A stretch of 64,000 bases of DNA from Pseudanabaena yagii GIHE-NHR1. Lineage in GTDB: Bacteria; Cyanobacteriota; Cyanobacteriia; Pseudanabaenales; Pseudanabaenaceae. Below, one piece after another: positions 52,060-61,073 of this stretch (positions are counted from its first letter, which is position 1; each line of letters opens with the position of its first letter). The DNA is taken from positions 46,001 to 110,000 of the forward strand of contig NZ_JAAVJL010000004.1 of NCBI RefSeq assembly GCF_012863495.1, in the 5' to 3' direction. The notes under the pieces were generated by a model, which saw only the letters and a list, made by a program, of their open reading frames with translations, was not told the DNA's origin and did not search any database. A program made the position numbers and the translations under genes.

Positions 52060-52380
52060 AGAAACCTCAGTGCTGAGCTAAAACTATAAGGAAGAAATAT
52101 AGCTATCTTTAATAGTAAACAATGAAAACTCTATTAAAAACCAAAGAAAATTTTGAAAGTACAGCAAAGCCGCACTTTCAAAATTTTCTCTGCAATACTT
52201 CAAGCTTCAACAGGCTGTAATTGCCATCTCCCCTATTGCCAACTCATTCAATTTCAATATTGCTACTCCATTTAAACTACAAGCAAAAGCCACATCAAAC
52301 GCTTTGGCGCAATCGCTCTACTTTCTGGGTAGCTGACATTGCTATAGAATACTTAAGCAACTACTTATCGCAATATATTC
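52060..52380. other. Spacer upstream of purC with one palindrome
   Basis: Contains a hairpin at 52145-52189 (AGAAAATTTTGAAAGT / ACTTTCAAAATTTTCT, 13-nt loop), a weak relative of the dispersed palindromes. No ORF was seen. The purC promoter and the divergent WD40 promoter should be here. Confidence 0.45.
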
Positions 52381-53100
52381 ATGAGTGGAACTAAGCTCTA
52401 CGAAGGCAAAGCCAAAATTTTATTTACGACAGATGATCCTGATATTTTACTGTCACGTTATAAAGATGATGCAACTGCCTTCAATGCTCTAAAAAAAGGG
52501 ACGATCGCGAATAAAGGAGAAATGAACTGCGCGATCGCTTCTCATATTTTTCAGTATTTGGAGACTAAAGGCATTGCCACTCATTTCATTCAACAGATCT
52601 CACCCAACGAAATGCAGGTTGCTGCCGTTAAGATTTTGCCCATCGAAGTGGTGGTACGCAATATTGCCGCAGGTAGTATTTGTAAACGACTTGGTCTAGA
52701 GCAAGGTCAGCCTCTAAAGCAACCCCTAGTCGAATTTTTCTATAAAAATGATGAACTTGGTGATCCCCTAATTACAGATGCCCACGTTGCAATGCTAGAT
52801 CTCGCCACTCCTGAACAAGTAGAAGAACTCAAGCAACTTGCTCTCAGTATCAATCAACACCTCCAAGCATTTTTTGACCAATGTAATCTGATCCTCGTTG
52901 ATTTCAAAGTTGAAATTGGGGTTAACTCCAGTGGCAAAATGCTCCTAGCCGATGAAATTAGTCCCGATACCTGTCGGCTTTGGGACAAGGCGATCGCTGA
53001 TCCTACCGCCCGCATTTTGGATAAAGATCGCTTTCGTCAAGATCTCGGTAACGTTGCAGAAGCTTATCAAGAAGTGCTCAAGCGGGTATTAGCCGTTTAG
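52381..53100 (+). CDS. purC: Phosphoribosylaminoimidazole-succinocarboxamide synthase (SAICAR synthase)
   Basis: Step eight of de novo purine synthesis, ATP-dependent joining of CAIR and aspartate. The 239-aa length is standard. LYEGKAKILFTTDDP, AFNALKKGTIANKGEMNCAI, VVVRNIAAGSICKRLG, LILVDFKVEIGV and LADEISPDTCRLWD are the family signatures. It stands alone on the plus strand ahead of the outer-membrane gene block. Confidence 0.97.
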   Translation: MSGTKLYEGKAKILFTTDDPDILLSRYKDDATAFNALKKGTIANKGEMNCAIASHIFQYLETKGIATHFIQQISPNEMQVAAVKILPIEVVVRNIAAGSICKRLGLEQGQPLKQPLVEFFYKNDELGDPLITDAHVAMLDLATPEQVEELKQLALSINQHLQAFFDQCNLILVDFKVEIGVNSSGKMLLADEISPDTCRLWDKAIADPTARILDKDRFRQDLGNVAEAYQEVLKRVLAV

Positions 53101-53272
53101 ACGGCACTGATTTAAAACCATGCTCCCATCGAGATAATCAATTATTCCTAGTTCTAGCAATATAGGGATATTGGAAGTTATAGTAATTTATTACTAACTC
53201 CAGAAACTTTCTGTTTGTATTTGTCTGTCAATAGTTTCCTGTTAAAAATTCTGTAGGTGTTTGGAAGACTCT

Positions 53273-55288
53273 ATGCGTATAAACTTGCTCGTATTCACAG
53301 CCATTGCCGCATCCAGCACATTACTCGCTAATCCCCTGCTGGCAAAGGCTGCCCCTGCAAAGCAAGAGATTGCTCAAGCACCGACCCCGCAGCCCACTGC
53401 TCCCGCTACACCTACCCCATCTCCGCAGCCTACAACTCCCGCTACACCTAAACCGACTGAGACTCCAAGCTCTCCCACCTTTACCTTGCCATCTAACACT
53501 CCTGCCCCAGCACCTGCGGCTGAGGTACAAGTATTAGTCGGAGAAGTGGCAATTAAGACCCCAGAAGGTCAGGCTCCTTTGCCTCCTGAACTTCAGCAAA
53601 GAGTTTATGATGCGATCGCGACAAAACCTGGTCGTACTGTTACTAAGTCGCAACTCCAGTCAGACATCAATGCCATATTTGCCACAGGTTTCTTCTCAAA
53701 TGTGCAAGCTGAGCCAGAAGATACGGATATCGGTGTACGTGTCACCTTCTTTGTATTGCCAAATCCTGTGCTCAAATCCGTTAATACTGAAGGGACAAAG
53801 GTATTAGAAGCAGGCGTAATTGATCGCATCTTTGGTTCACAGATTGGTAAGGTCACAAACCTCAAGGATGTTCAAACAGGTGTCAAGGAACTCGAAAAGT
53901 ATTATCAAGACAAAGGCTATGTCCTAGCGCAGGTCGTTGATATCAAGGCAACTCCTGAAGGCAATATTAATCTCGTCGTATCCGAAGGGGTGATCGAAGA
54001 TATCAAGGTTGCCTTTATCAATGAGGATGGTAAAACCGTAGATAAAGACGGTAAACCTGTACCTGGCAATACCCGTGATTTCATCATTACCCGTGAGCTA
54101 ACGATTAAAGAAGGTGAGATTTTTAATAAAAACACCGTTCAGAGTGACCTCCAAAAGGTATTTGCCCTCGGACTGTTTGAAGATCTCAATATTGGGCTTG
54201 CCCCAGGGACTGATCCACGCAAGGTTATCGTGACTGTCAATGTCAAAGAACGCAATACAGGCTCGATCGCCGCAGGTGCAGGTATTAGTTCATCGACAGG
54301 TCTATTTGGTACGGTCAGTTTCCAGCAGCAAAACCTTGGCGGTAATAACCAAAAGCTTGGTTTAGACGTGCAAGTCGGTGAACGGGAATTGTTATTTGAC
54401 CTGAACTTCACCGATCCTTGGCTAGCAGGCGATCCAAATCGGACTTCATTTACGGCAAACATCTTTAACCGCCGCCTATTTAGCTATGTTTTCGATAGTC
54501 CTGTCGGTATTGGCGCAAATAATGATACGCCTCGGATCAACCGCCTTGGTACTGGTTTTAGCTTCTCCCGTCCTCTAGGTGCAGGAACTACAGCTTCCTT
54601 AGGTTTACGCTATGAACGGGTCAGCATTACCGATAGCAATAATGCGATCGCTACTACCGACTCCTTAGGCAATCCGCTAACAACTAGTGGTACAGGACAA
54701 GATGACTTACTCTTGCTGCAATTTGCTTATGCTAACGATCAACGGGATAATCCGATTAAGCCTTCCTCTGGCTCAGTATTTCGGATTGCTACAGAGCAGT
54801 CAATTCCTGTGGGCTTAGGCTCAATTTTCTTAAATCGGGTTAGAGCTAGCTACAGTTACTTTTTCCCAGTCAAGCTGTTGAATTTCTCTGAAGGTACACA
54901 GGCTCTGGCCTTTAACATTCAAGCAGGAACTGTAATTGGGACATTGCCCCCCTATGAAGCCTTCCAGCTTGGTGGTAGTAACTCCGTCCGCGGCTGGGAT
55001 GAAGGCAAAATTGGTAGTGGTCGCAGCTTCGGCATCTTTTCCGCAGAATATCGCTTCCCCGTCTTTAATATCGTCGGTGGGGTACTGTTCTTTGACTATG
55101 GAACTGACTTAGGCTCTGCTTCCGCCGTCCCAGGAAACCCAGCAGGTGCAAGAAATAAACCTGGTAGCGGTGCTGGTTATGGTATTGGGGTGCGGGTACA
55201 ATCACCTCTTGGTGCAATTCGCGTAGACTACGGCTTATCTTCTAATGGGGGAACCCAATTTAGCTTTGGTCTAGGAGAAAAATTCTAG
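53273..55288 (+). CDS. Omp85/BamA-family outer-membrane assembly protein
   Basis: The frame opens with a TTG at 53261, but MRINLLVFTAIAASSTLLAN (53273) is the natural start with a signal peptide. A Pro/Thr/Ala-rich linker (about 30-90) follows, then POTRA domains (about 90-340; TFFVLPNPVLKSVNTEG, KYYQDKGYVLAQVVDI, FNKNTVQSDLQKVFALGLFE) and a 16-strand Omp85 barrel ending in Phe. The LQ-type VRGWDEGKIGSGRSFG loop contains the conserved RGW motif related to VRGF of loop 6. It inserts beta-barrel proteins into the outer membrane. It sits 2 nt upstream of lpxC. Confidence 0.92.
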   Translation: MRINLLVFTAIAASSTLLANPLLAKAAPAKQEIAQAPTPQPTAPATPTPSPQPTTPATPKPTETPSSPTFTLPSNTPAPAPAAEVQVLVGEVAIKTPEGQAPLPPELQQRVYDAIATKPGRTVTKSQLQSDINAIFATGFFSNVQAEPEDTDIGVRVTFFVLPNPVLKSVNTEGTKVLEAGVIDRIFGSQIGKVTNLKDVQTGVKELEKYYQDKGYVLAQVVDIKATPEGNINLVVSEGVIEDIKVAFINEDGKTVDKDGKPVPGNTRDFIITRELTIKEGEIFNKNTVQSDLQKVFALGLFEDLNIGLAPGTDPRKVIVTVNVKERNTGSIAAGAGISSSTGLFGTVSFQQQNLGGNNQKLGLDVQVGERELLFDLNFTDPWLAGDPNRTSFTANIFNRRLFSYVFDSPVGIGANNDTPRINRLGTGFSFSRPLGAGTTASLGLRYERVSITDSNNAIATTDSLGNPLTTSGTGQDDLLLLQFAYANDQRDNPIKPSSGSVFRIATEQSIPVGLGSIFLNRVRASYSYFFPVKLLNFSEGTQALAFNIQAGTVIGTLPPYEAFQLGGSNSVRGWDEGKIGSGRSFGIFSAEYRFPVFNIVGGVLFFDYGTDLGSASAVPGNPAGARNKPGSGAGYGIGVRVQSPLGAIRVDYGLSSNGGTQFSFGLGEKF

Positions 55289-55290
55289 CC

Positions 55291-56130
55291 ATGCTTTATC
55301 AACAGACGATCGCTGCCCCATTTTCGTTATCGGGGGTTGGTCTGCATAGTGGTGAGCAGGTTTCTGTCACCGTGAAGCCTGCCCCCATTGATGCAGGTCG
55401 CTATTTTATCTATGGTGGAGCCAAGATTCCTGCGGATACCTCCGTTGTAAAAGCCTCGCAGCTATCGACGGAGTTACGGCACAATGGTACAGGTGTTCGC
55501 ACGGTTGAGCATTTACTTTCGGCATTATTTGGGATGGGTGTGCACAATGCCTGTATTGAAATGTCTAGCGCAGAGTTACCTATTCTGGACGGCTCCGCTT
55601 TACCTTGGGTAGAGGCGATCGCCCAAGTTGGCATTGAAACACAGGTCGAAGGCGATCGCCTAGTCCCTCTAGCTGAAACCGTCACAGTTGCCAAGGGTGA
55701 CAGCTTTGTGACAGCAATTCCTGCGGATACCTTACGCTTTACCTATGGGGTTGAGTATCCGAGCAAGGCAATTGGTGAGCAATGGTTTAGCTGGGCCCCA
55801 ACGATCACCGAATTTAGCGAAAAATTTGCGACGGAAATTGCTCCTGCCCGAACTTTTACGCTAGCTGCCTTTATTGACCAAGCGCGAGCCGCAGGACTCA
55901 TCAAGGGTGGTAGTCTGGACAATGCGATCGTTTGTGATAGTGATCGCTGGCTCAATCCGCCCCTGCGTTTTGAGAATGAACCCTGTCGGCATAAACTTTT
56001 AGATCTCATTGGTGACATAAGCTTGCTAGGATTTTTACCTAGGGCGCATATTCTTGCCTACAAAGCGAGTCATAACCTTCATGCTGAATTTGCGCTAGCG
56101 ATCGCTAAGCAGCAAGTCTCTGCAACATAG
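55291..56130 (+). CDS. lpxC: UDP-3-O-acyl-N-acetylglucosamine deacetylase LpxC
   Basis: A zinc deacetylase, the committed step of lipid A synthesis. Within 279 aa: GVGLHSGEQV, the zinc His in VRTVEHLLSALFGMGV, FTYGVEYP and the second zinc His and Asp in CRHKLLDLIGD, then the catalytic His in AYKASHNLH. Follows bamA directly; an operon bamA-lpxC-fabZ-lpxA is evident. Confidence 0.96.
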   Translation: MLYQQTIAAPFSLSGVGLHSGEQVSVTVKPAPIDAGRYFIYGGAKIPADTSVVKASQLSTELRHNGTGVRTVEHLLSALFGMGVHNACIEMSSAELPILDGSALPWVEAIAQVGIETQVEGDRLVPLAETVTVAKGDSFVTAIPADTLRFTYGVEYPSKAIGEQWFSWAPTITEFSEKFATEIAPARTFTLAAFIDQARAAGLIKGGSLDNAIVCDSDRWLNPPLRFENEPCRHKLLDLIGDISLLGFLPRAHILAYKASHNLHAEFALAIAKQQVSAT

Positions 56131-56183
56131 ATCCATAGCTACTACTGCCCTGCCCCAACATACTGCCAACTTCATACTTAAAT

Positions 56184-56690
56184 ATGTCAACTGTGACCGA
56201 AGAAACTACGATAGTAACCTCTGAACCTAACGCTGATAGTGACGATAGCGCACCTAGTCAAATTTTGATGATCGAAGATATTCAGAAATTGCTACCACAC
56301 CGCTATCCATTTCTGTTAGTTGATCGCATTATTGATTTTGTTCCTAACAAATCCGCCACAGGTATTAAAAATGTCACCTTTAACGAACCCTTCTTTCAAG
56401 GACATTTTCCTAATCGTCCGATTATGCCTGGGGTATTAATCGTAGAAGCAATGGCACAGGTAGGCGGCATTGTTTTGAGGCATTTACCAGGGATGGAGAA
56501 TCAACTATCGCTATTTGCAGGTATTGATAAAGTCCGCTTTCGTCGCCCCGTTGTCCCCGGCGATCGCCTAACAATTACCACCGAACTGCTCGTTGCACGC
56601 AAACGCTTTGGTAAGATGCAGGCACGTGCCGAAGTCGATGGTCAGCTCGCCTGTGAAGGTGAATTGATGTTTTCCCTAGTTGAACTCTAA
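56184..56690 (+). CDS. fabZ: (3R)-hydroxyacyl-ACP dehydratase FabZ
   Basis: A hot-dog-fold dehydratase of fatty-acid elongation, linked to lipid A supply. [17 protein letters not shown] carries the catalytic His and [16 protein letters not shown] the catalytic Glu. The 168-aa length includes an acidic Thr/Ser/Glu-rich N-terminal extension of about 20 residues. It begins 53 nt after lpxC. Confidence 0.96.
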   Translation: MSTVTEETTIVTSEPNADSDDSAPSQILMIEDIQKLLPHRYPFLLVDRIIDFVPNKSATGIKNVTFNEPFFQGHFPNRPIMPGVLIVEAMAQVGGIVLRHLPGMENQLSLFAGIDKVRFRRPVVPGDRLTITTELLVARKRFGKMQARAEVDGQLACEGELMFSLVEL

Positions 56691-56799
56691 ATTTTATAGG
56701 GTGCTAAGCGCCCTGATAAAATCATCATTTTGTTATCTGGCGATCCAAGCGATCGCAAACCAAGCGATCTATCTTAGTATCAAGCGAGCCAAACTTTTT

Positions 56800-57621
56800 A
56801 TGCCTGTGTCTCATGCGCCTGTGTCTGAATTTATTCACCCGACAGCCATAGTGCATCCTGATGCCCAACTCCATCCGACCGTCAAAGTTGGAGCTTATGC
56901 CGTCATCGGTGAGCAGGTGAAAATTGGCGCTCATACTGTCATTGGACATCATGCCATTGTCGAAGGACGTACTGAAATTGGCGATCGCAACCAAATTTAC
57001 CCTGGGGCAGCGATCGGACTAGACTCTCAAGATTTGAAATATTTGGGAGCCGATAGTCTTGTCAAAATCGGTAACGATAACCGTATTCGTGAATATGTAA
57101 CGATTAATCGTGCTAATGAAGCTGACGAAGTTACCGCTATTGGTAATGGCAATTTGCTGATGGCATATGTTCATGTGGGGCATAACTGCGAAATCGAGGA
57201 TCGCGTTATTATCGCTAATGCTGTCGCTTTAGCAGGACATGTCCATATCGAATCCCATGCCCGAATTAGTGGTGTTTTAGGCGTGCATCAATTTGTCCGC
57301 ATTGGTCGTCTCGCCATGGTAGGTGGTATGAGTCGGATTGAGCGTGATGTTCCTCCCTATACTTTGGTGGAGGGCAATCCATCGCGTGTACGCACCCTCA
57401 ATCGTGTAGGCATCGATCGCGCAGGTCTAGACGCAGAAACTCAGCAGTTGCTTAAGAGTGCATTTCGATTGCTCTATCATCAAGACCTCACCCTCGTTGA
57501 AGCTCTCGAAAAACTAGCGACCTTAGCCGAGGATAATTCCCATGTGCAACATTTGCGCCAATTCCTGCAAGATTCCACAACTCTATCTTCGCGGCGTGGT
57601 CCAATCCCTAGTCGAGTTTAA
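56800..57621 (+). CDS. lpxA: UDP-N-acetylglucosamine acyltransferase LpxA
   Basis: The first enzyme of lipid A synthesis. The frame is open from a TTG at 56680 overlapping fabZ, but MPVSHAPVSEFIHPTAIVHP (56800) matches the family start. That gives 273 aa of left-handed beta-helix hexapeptide repeats (VKVGAYAVIGEQVKIGAHTV) and the catalytic His region AYVHVGHNCEIED, then IERDVPPYTLVEGNPSRVR. lpxB, which commonly follows lpxA in cyanobacteria, is absent here; a palindrome ends the operon instead. Confidence 0.95.
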   Translation: MPVSHAPVSEFIHPTAIVHPDAQLHPTVKVGAYAVIGEQVKIGAHTVIGHHAIVEGRTEIGDRNQIYPGAAIGLDSQDLKYLGADSLVKIGNDNRIREYVTINRANEADEVTAIGNGNLLMAYVHVGHNCEIEDRVIIANAVALAGHVHIESHARISGVLGVHQFVRIGRLAMVGGMSRIERDVPPYTLVEGNPSRVRTLNRVGIDRAGLDAETQQLLKSAFRLLYHQDLTLVEALEKLATLAEDNSHVQHLRQFLQDSTTLSSRRGPIPSRV

Positions 57622-57640
57622 GTTTATAAGGTATCTGGGT

Positions 57641-57714
57641 GCAAAGACTGTGGCGCAAGCTGTGCTTGCGCCACAGTCTTTGCTTGCATTTTTCTAATTA
57701 CGTCTAGCTACTTA
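57641..57714. repeat. 20-bp-stem palindrome plus TAGCTACTTA module after lpxA
   Basis: GCAAAGACTGTGGCGCAAGC pairs perfectly with its inverse (loop TGT, 57641-57683), then TAATTACGTCTAGCTACTTA (57695-57714). Same arrangement as 23387-23465 and 29103-29182. May terminate the lpx operon. Confidence 0.65.
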
Positions 57715-57739
57715 GCGATGCAAAAGAGCTCTCTTGCAT

Positions 57740-57790
57740 CACTGAATCAAAAAAAAGAGATGCAGAGCATCTCTTTTTTTTGATTCAGTG
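57740..57790. repeat. 24-bp perfect palindrome with A8/T8 arms
   Basis: CACTGAATCAAAAAAAAGAG plus ATGC pairs with the exact inverse, loop AGA. Its arm contains an A8/T8 tract, so transcription from either side meets a stem followed by T residues. A strong bidirectional terminator candidate. Confidence 0.6.
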
Positions 57791-57990
57791 ATCGCCAATA
57801 CATACAAGTGGGTATCTTTTAATCTATGAAGAATATAGAAAAATTACTATCATTCTTAAGTTATTTGTAAACTAATACATAAGGATGAATAATGTATTTT
57901 TTGACACTCTATTTAAAGCAGTTATGTTAAGATTAGTAACGTAGATGCTTTAAGTCTACATACTCTGACCTGAGAGAGCATTTGGTGAAT

Positions 57991-58320
57991 ATGTCAAGTA
58001 TTAATAGCACTGGATTTGGCGGGGAAAACCCATATCTCGGAAGTTCTCAATCTCAATCAACCTTCGATCTACTCAAACCCTTACGCAAAAAGCTGGATAG
58101 CTTTGAAATTCAGAAATCAAAGACAGCCCATCTCATTGCCAAACTTATCCCTGCACAATGTCCATTTGAGCGAACCGTTAAATTTTTTGGACATACTTTG
58201 ATACATATTCCTCCCCTCTGTAAACTCAATCCCCTTTATGAAGAGTTGGTCTATCTGCGATTCCGCGCTCTTTGCTTTTTAGCCGATCGCTGCGGTGAAG
58301 ACATTAGCGCATATTGTTAA
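57991..58320 (+). CDS. Mo-dependent nitrogenase C-terminal-domain protein
   Basis: A 109-aa protein (an upstream GTG at 57982 is possible) with the conserved small domain seen across cyanobacteria: SKTAHLIAKLIPAQCPFERT, VKFFGHTLIHIPPLCKLNPL, YLRFRALCFLADRCGEDI. The domain is named from a nitrogenase-linked protein but is widespread in non-fixing species, so it does not imply nitrogen fixation. No nif gene is nearby. Function unknown; the conserved Cys and His suggest metal binding. Confidence 0.85.
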   Translation: MSSINSTGFGGENPYLGSSQSQSTFDLLKPLRKKLDSFEIQKSKTAHLIAKLIPAQCPFERTVKFFGHTLIHIPPLCKLNPLYEELVYLRFRALCFLADRCGEDISAYC

Positions 58321-58462
58321 TCAAAAGGTGGGGCTGGCAACCCTTTTACCCTTTTGATTTGTATCGGTTTACAAAATAAATCTTACATATTACAACTCCT
58401 AAAAAATACATGATGTAAGCTGAGCTTTAATCATGTATTTTTTGTTCTTTTAAAGGTTGGAT

Positions 58463-59731
58463 ATGTTCAGAAAAGTACAGTGGGCATGGAGATCGCTAAT
58501 CGCTGTTATGGTCACTGGTTTAATCATCATTACCGCGATCGCCTTACAACCCAGTAACGCGATCGCGATCGCGCCATTGCCCGATCCTTACCTGACCACG
58601 GGGAAACTGGGAGAAGGAGAAAAAGTTTTTAGTGCCTATTTGCAAGCTAATCCTAAGGATGACAAAATCCGTTTTGGATTAGGCGTAATCCAATTAATGC
58701 GTGGTACAGAAAGGCTGATGCAATCGCTCTATGGCTATGGCATGAATCAATTTCCCTTGGGTTCAATTCCATTTGTGCGTCTACCCATCCCCCCAAATCC
58801 CAAACCACAAACAATTACCTATGACGGATTACAGCAGGTATTTCAAACATGGATTGATGACCTCTCTAAGGTTCGGAGTACCCTTGAGCCAATTCAGGAT
58901 CAAAACCTAAAGTTAGCTCTGCGATTAGGGTTAATTCGTTTAGATTTTGATGGCGATGGTAAGGCTGATGAAGATGAAATGCTGTGGCAAGTTTTTAATG
59001 CCGTCACAGGGGCAAGAGTAACTGAGCAACAAGCACAGCAATTTTTAATCGCCTTTGACCTTGGTGATGCGCTATGGTTACAGGGCTACACCCATGTTTT
59101 AGGTGCGATCGCTGAGTTTTTGCGTGCCTATGATAGCCGTGAGTTATTTGCTGCCTGCGCTCACCTATTCTTCCAAAATGTGGATACTCCACACAAGTTT
59201 TTGCTAACTAGTCGCCGCAAATCTCCTGAAGATTATAGTAATGACTTTGAATTTTTTGATTTGATTTCTGCAATTCATCTGGCTAAGTTTCCACTAGTAG
59301 AACCACAGAGGATGACGACGATTCTCAATCATATGAAATCATTACTTAGACTCAGCCGTGAGTCATGGAAATCAATCCTTGCCGAAACCGATAATGATCG
59401 TGAATGGCTTCCTAATCCTAAACAAAAATCTGTTATTCCTGATGTTCGCATTACCGATGACATGATCAAATCTTGGTCTAAATCCCTTGATGAATCAGCC
59501 TTAGTTGTAGAAGGCAAAAAGAATCTCCCATTTTGGCGGGATTCCAAACTAACTCTTGATTTTGCAAGAATTTTTACTGAGCCTCGCGCTTTTGATCTAG
59601 TGTCATGGGTTCAAGGTACTGCGGCAACTCCCTATCTTGAGAAGGGAACAGTAACCGATATGCGCGTATGGAACGAGATGCTCAATGCCTTTGGTAGCAA
59701 TCTCTTTAACTTTGTGGTTTGGTTCAATTAA
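58463..59731 (+). CDS. Uncharacterised exported protein with a calcium-type EF-hand loop
   Basis: Start at ATG 58463 (the frame opens at a TTG two codons earlier). An N-terminal span (RSLIAVMVTGLIIITAIAL) is followed by AIAIAPLPDPY. The 422-aa helical mature part contains DFDGDGKADEDE (about residues 160-171), an EF-hand-like Dx[DN]xDG loop. HVLGAIAEFLRAYDSRELFA and FDLISAIHLAKFPLVEPQRM show no known catalytic pattern. Acts outside the cytoplasm, perhaps calcium-dependent (inference). Confidence 0.75.
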   Translation: MFRKVQWAWRSLIAVMVTGLIIITAIALQPSNAIAIAPLPDPYLTTGKLGEGEKVFSAYLQANPKDDKIRFGLGVIQLMRGTERLMQSLYGYGMNQFPLGSIPFVRLPIPPNPKPQTITYDGLQQVFQTWIDDLSKVRSTLEPIQDQNLKLALRLGLIRLDFDGDGKADEDEMLWQVFNAVTGARVTEQQAQQFLIAFDLGDALWLQGYTHVLGAIAEFLRAYDSRELFAACAHLFFQNVDTPHKFLLTSRRKSPEDYSNDFEFFDLISAIHLAKFPLVEPQRMTTILNHMKSLLRLSRESWKSILAETDNDREWLPNPKQKSVIPDVRITDDMIKSWSKSLDESALVVEGKKNLPFWRDSKLTLDFARIFTEPRAFDLVSWVQGTAATPYLEKGTVTDMRVWNEMLNAFGSNLFNFVVWFN

Positions 59732-59804
59732 AACTAAACAATTTATCTGGGTTGTAATTCAGCACAACGTGCTGTGCTCTAACTACTGTCATCTATGACA
59801 ATCC

Positions 59805-59857
59805 TAAATAGTTTATGGAGGCGTATACCTTCGGGATGCACTTCCATAAACTATTTA
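59805..59857. terminator. Hairpin with UUCG-type inner loop after the EF-hand protein gene
   Basis: TAAATAGTTTATGGA pairs with TCCATAAACTATTTA (perfect 15 bp). The loop itself can close as ACC-TTCG-GGA, a UUCG tetraloop. It lies about 75 nt downstream of the stop codon. Confidence 0.5.
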
Positions 59858-60035
59858 ATTAGAAACCTAATAATTTTTTAATCCTTGAGAAGCTCACACA
59901 ATAAAGGTTTGGCAGCTTTTTGGATAAAAAAATTCAAGATTTTGCAAAAAAATTCAAAAAGGGGTTGCACAATTACCACCCTTATACGCTATAGTTATTA
60001 ACGCTGAAGCAAATGACTCAGCAAAAACGCTACAT

Positions 60036-60107
60036 TCCTCAGTAGCTCAGCGGTAGAGCAATCGGCTGTTAACCGATCGGTCGCAGGTTCGAATCCCGCC
60101 TGGGGAG
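60036..60107 (+). tRNA. tRNA-Asn (anticodon GTT)
   Basis: Acceptor TCCTCAG with CTGGGGA, D arm GCTCAGCGGTAGAGC, anticodon arm ATCGG-CTGTTAA-CCGAT with anticodon GTT, T arm GCAGGTTCGAATCCCGC, discriminator G. CCA not encoded. Confidence 0.97.
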
Positions 60108-60114
60108 TTTAACT

Positions 60115-60147
60115 AAAACGAGAGTAAGCACTGCTTACTCTCGTTTT
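60115..60147 (+). terminator. Terminator after tRNA-Asn
   Basis: AAAACGAGAGTAAGCA and TGCTTACTCTCGTTTT form a near-perfect stem ending in TTTTATT, 8 nt after the tRNA. Confidence 0.75.
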
Positions 60148-60380
60148 ATTGCATATGCAATATCAATTCTCTGATGTAGAGATTTTCAAGCAAATGATGT
60201 AAAGAGCTTGGTAAACACTATAAAGTGAACCTAGATTCCAAAAAATTCAAAACAAGACCTAATAAATTTTAGGCAGTACAAAGCGATACTTATCTCTACC
60301 TATTTAGCACTACCATTAATTTTGGGAGATAAACTTAGGGCATTATTTTTTAGAGGTATATCTTGCAGGAGAAAATAACC

Positions 60381-60608
60381 ATGATATCTGGGCTTCAAAT
60401 TTTGGCAGCAAATCCGATCGCCAAAAAACTCAAATTTCTGCCCTACGCGATCGTGGGGGGGGCTGTATTTGCTCTTAATGGAAATCTTGAGAGCAATGTT
60501 TACTTGCAAATTTATGTGACCTTACTTGAAGCCAAATTAGGGGTACTCTTGGTATATTTATTGAGCAAGAAACTCACAAGTATTCCCAAAGAGAAGCATT
60601 CTGCATAA
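60381..60608 (+). CDS. Small uncharacterised membrane protein
   Basis: The frame opens with a TTG at 60363, but AGGAGA at 60367-60372 sits 8 nt before ATG 60381, so the product is 75 aa starting MISGLQILAANPIAKKLKFL. One clear span (LPYAIVGGAVFALNG) and a second hydrophobic stretch (LEAKLGVLLVYLLSKKL) suggest an inner- or thylakoid-membrane protein. No family recognised. Confidence 0.6.
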   Translation: MISGLQILAANPIAKKLKFLPYAIVGGAVFALNGNLESNVYLQIYVTLLEAKLGVLLVYLLSKKLTSIPKEKHSA

Positions 60609-60683
60609 TGATTTGAAATCATGTAGCCTAGCAAACTGTAATTTTATTGAGCATCGTCACAATTAAAACAATCAACAAGGGAA

Positions 60684-61025
60684 ATGGTTATGAAAACTCG
60701 AACTGGTGCAATTCTTTGGTGTTTCTTTTTAGGATGGGCTGGAGCACATAAGTTTTACCTTGGTCAAAGTGGCTGGGGAATCGCTTATCTTCTGTTTTGT
60801 TGGACAGGGATTCCATCATTCGCCGCATTTATTGAGTTCATCATGTTACTGGTGATGTCTGACGCTGAATTTGACCGTAAATTTAATGGTGGTACACCTC
60901 AAGCTACTGCATCAGTTCGAGACTCTACCGCAGCACTTAGCGATCTGAAAAGACTCTATGATGATGGCGTGATTACAGCCGAAGAATATGAGGAAAAGCG
61001 GAAAAAGCTACTCAAAAATATTTAA
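60684..61025 (+). CDS. TM2-domain protein with C-terminal SHOCT motif
   Basis: A 113-aa protein. TM2 domain: two spans separated by the conserved turn (TGAILWCFFLGWAGAHKFYL, GQSGWGIAYLLFCW). The C-terminus is a SHOCT motif (LSDLKRLYDDGVITAEEYEE KRKKLL), a short oligomerisation or membrane-association helix. Function unknown in bacteria. Third of four small plus-strand genes; the downstream HhH gene is 48 nt away. Confidence 0.88.
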   Translation: MVMKTRTGAILWCFFLGWAGAHKFYLGQSGWGIAYLLFCWTGIPSFAAFIEFIMLLVMSDAEFDRKFNGGTPQATASVRDSTAALSDLKRLYDDGVITAEEYEEKRKKLLKNI

Positions 61026-61073
61026 CCAGAATGGTGCAAGAATAATATTTAGCAAGAATCTTGAGAAGAAATT

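Noticed and set aside
57991..58320. Evidence for nitrogen fixation
   Set aside because: The Mo-nitrogenase C-terminal domain is common in non-fixing cyanobacteria and no nif genes are present.
59285..59305. Another copy of the CCACTAGAAC repeat (TTTCCACTAGTAGAACC)
   Set aside because: It lies in-frame inside a coding region (KFPLVEPQR) with an extra triplet, so chance similarity is likelier.
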